DNA from: Spirochaetia bacterium
Lineage (GTDB): Bacteria; Spirochaetota; Spirochaetia; Treponematales; Rectinemataceae
Assembly: GCA_021286925.1 (NCBI GenBank)
Contig: JAJTBL010000126.1
Span: forward strand, 1-5,689
Direction of reading: 5' to 3'
DNA: 5,689 nucleotides
In this document: positions 5,321-5,689 of the stretch, piece by piece
Position numbering within the stretch: position 1 is the stretch's first letter
Layout: each line of letters starts with the position of its first letter
Made by a program: the position numbers and the translations under genes
Notes under the pieces: generated by a model
Told to the model about the DNA's origin: nothing
The model's database searches: none
What the model saw: the letters and a program-made list of their open reading frames with translations, nothing else

Positions 5321-5689
5321 ATGACCCACATCACTGAACATAACGAAAGCCTTTCAAGCTACTTTAAATCGATTAAATCCAAGCGGCTTCTGAGCCGCGA
5401 AGAAGAAACCGCGCTCTCTCGGAAAATCCTTCAAGGGGACAGCACCGCCCGGCAAGCGCTCATAGAAGGCAACCTCAGACTTGTCATTAAAATCGCCAAA
5501 AGCATGTGGAACCCTTCTCTTTCGCTCGCTGATCTCATTCAGGAAGGGAATATCGGACTCATGAAGGCGGCTGAAAAATTTGACGGCAAACGGAATGTTC
5601 GATTTTCAACGTACGCATCCTGGTGGATTCGCCAGTCGATCTCCCGTTCAGTGATCAATACCGGCAGGGCTATCCGCCTGCCGCACCGG
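5321..5689 (+). CDS. Sigma-70 family RNA polymerase sigma factor, N-terminal part
   Basis: The first 123 residues of a sigma-70 factor are present; the gene runs off the right edge. Sigma factors direct RNA polymerase to promoters and melt the -10 region. Region 1.2 is at about 8-40 (SLSSYFKSI, then LLSREEETALSRKI). Region 2 runs from about 50 with NLRLVIKIAK, DLIQEGNIGLMKAAEKFD (2.2), VRFSTYASWWIRQSI (2.3) and the 2.4 helix through RAIRLPHR. There is no acidic region 1.1 before region 1.2, so it is a group 2 (RpoS/SigB-like) factor or a compact RpoD rather than an E. coli-type RpoD. In 2.4, Q105 is kept, while S108 stands where E. coli RpoD has a threonine contacting the -10 element. Regions 3 and 4 are outside the window, so no symbol is given. 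A long AT-rich upstream region with potential stems precedes it. Confidence 0.93.
   Translation, partial: MTHITEHNESLSSYFKSIKSKRLLSREEETALSRKILQGDSTARQALIEGNLRLVIKIAKSMWNPSLSLADLIQEGNIGLMKAAEKFDGKRNVRFSTYASWWIRQSISRSVINTGRAIRLPHR

Noticed and set aside
1..5689. tRNA, CRISPR, insertion sequence or phage signatures
   Set aside because: Both strands were read for cloverleaf arms with a TTC-loop, spaced direct repeats, transposase motifs and terminal repeats. None was found.

Overview
The window looks like chromosomal DNA from a bacterium with a fairly balanced base composition. The gene content is housekeeping: SRP GTPase, signal peptidase, septal-type penicillin-binding protein, LysM/M23 peptidase and a primary-like sigma factor. 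The Ffh N-terminus, the very short signal peptidase I, the PASTA-tailed class B PBP and an RpoS-like sigma factor without region 1.1 remind me of spirochaetes (Treponema/Spirochaeta-like). That assignment is an inference from protein style and was not tested by a search.

Layout: four genes on the minus strand, read right to left, are lepB-like signal peptidase I (2825-3268), a class B PBP (1051-2814), an HD-domain hydrolase (318-884) and the start of ffh (1-177, running off the left edge). lepB and the PBP gene are 10 bases apart and very likely co-transcribed. The HD gene and ffh are each preceded by a larger gap containing an inverted repeat (913-949 and 225-246). Two genes on the plus strand diverge from lepB: a membrane-anchored protein with two LysM modules and an M23 endopeptidase domain (3315-4751), and the 5' part of a sigma-70 family factor (5321-5689, cut by the right edge).

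Together, the PBP (peptidoglycan cross-linking), the M23 protein (cross-link cleavage) and the signal peptidase and SRP components (export) form an envelope-biogenesis neighbourhood. No evidence seen here ties their regulation together.

The unexplained sequence is mostly non-coding. The 568-base gap between the M23 gene and the sigma gene holds a tandem array of 14-bp GC-rich self-complementary units (4772-4827), an AT-rich block that appears to be a diverged copy of a block upstream of the HD gene (949-1012 versus 5084-5158), and overlapping alternative hairpins in the presumed sigma leader (5242-5294). I found no tRNA, rRNA, CRISPR array, transposase or phage gene. I saw no clear evidence of a wholly new multi-gene system. 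The strongest leads are the diverged intergenic repeat pair, the 14-bp array and the PBP's missing N-terminal motif.
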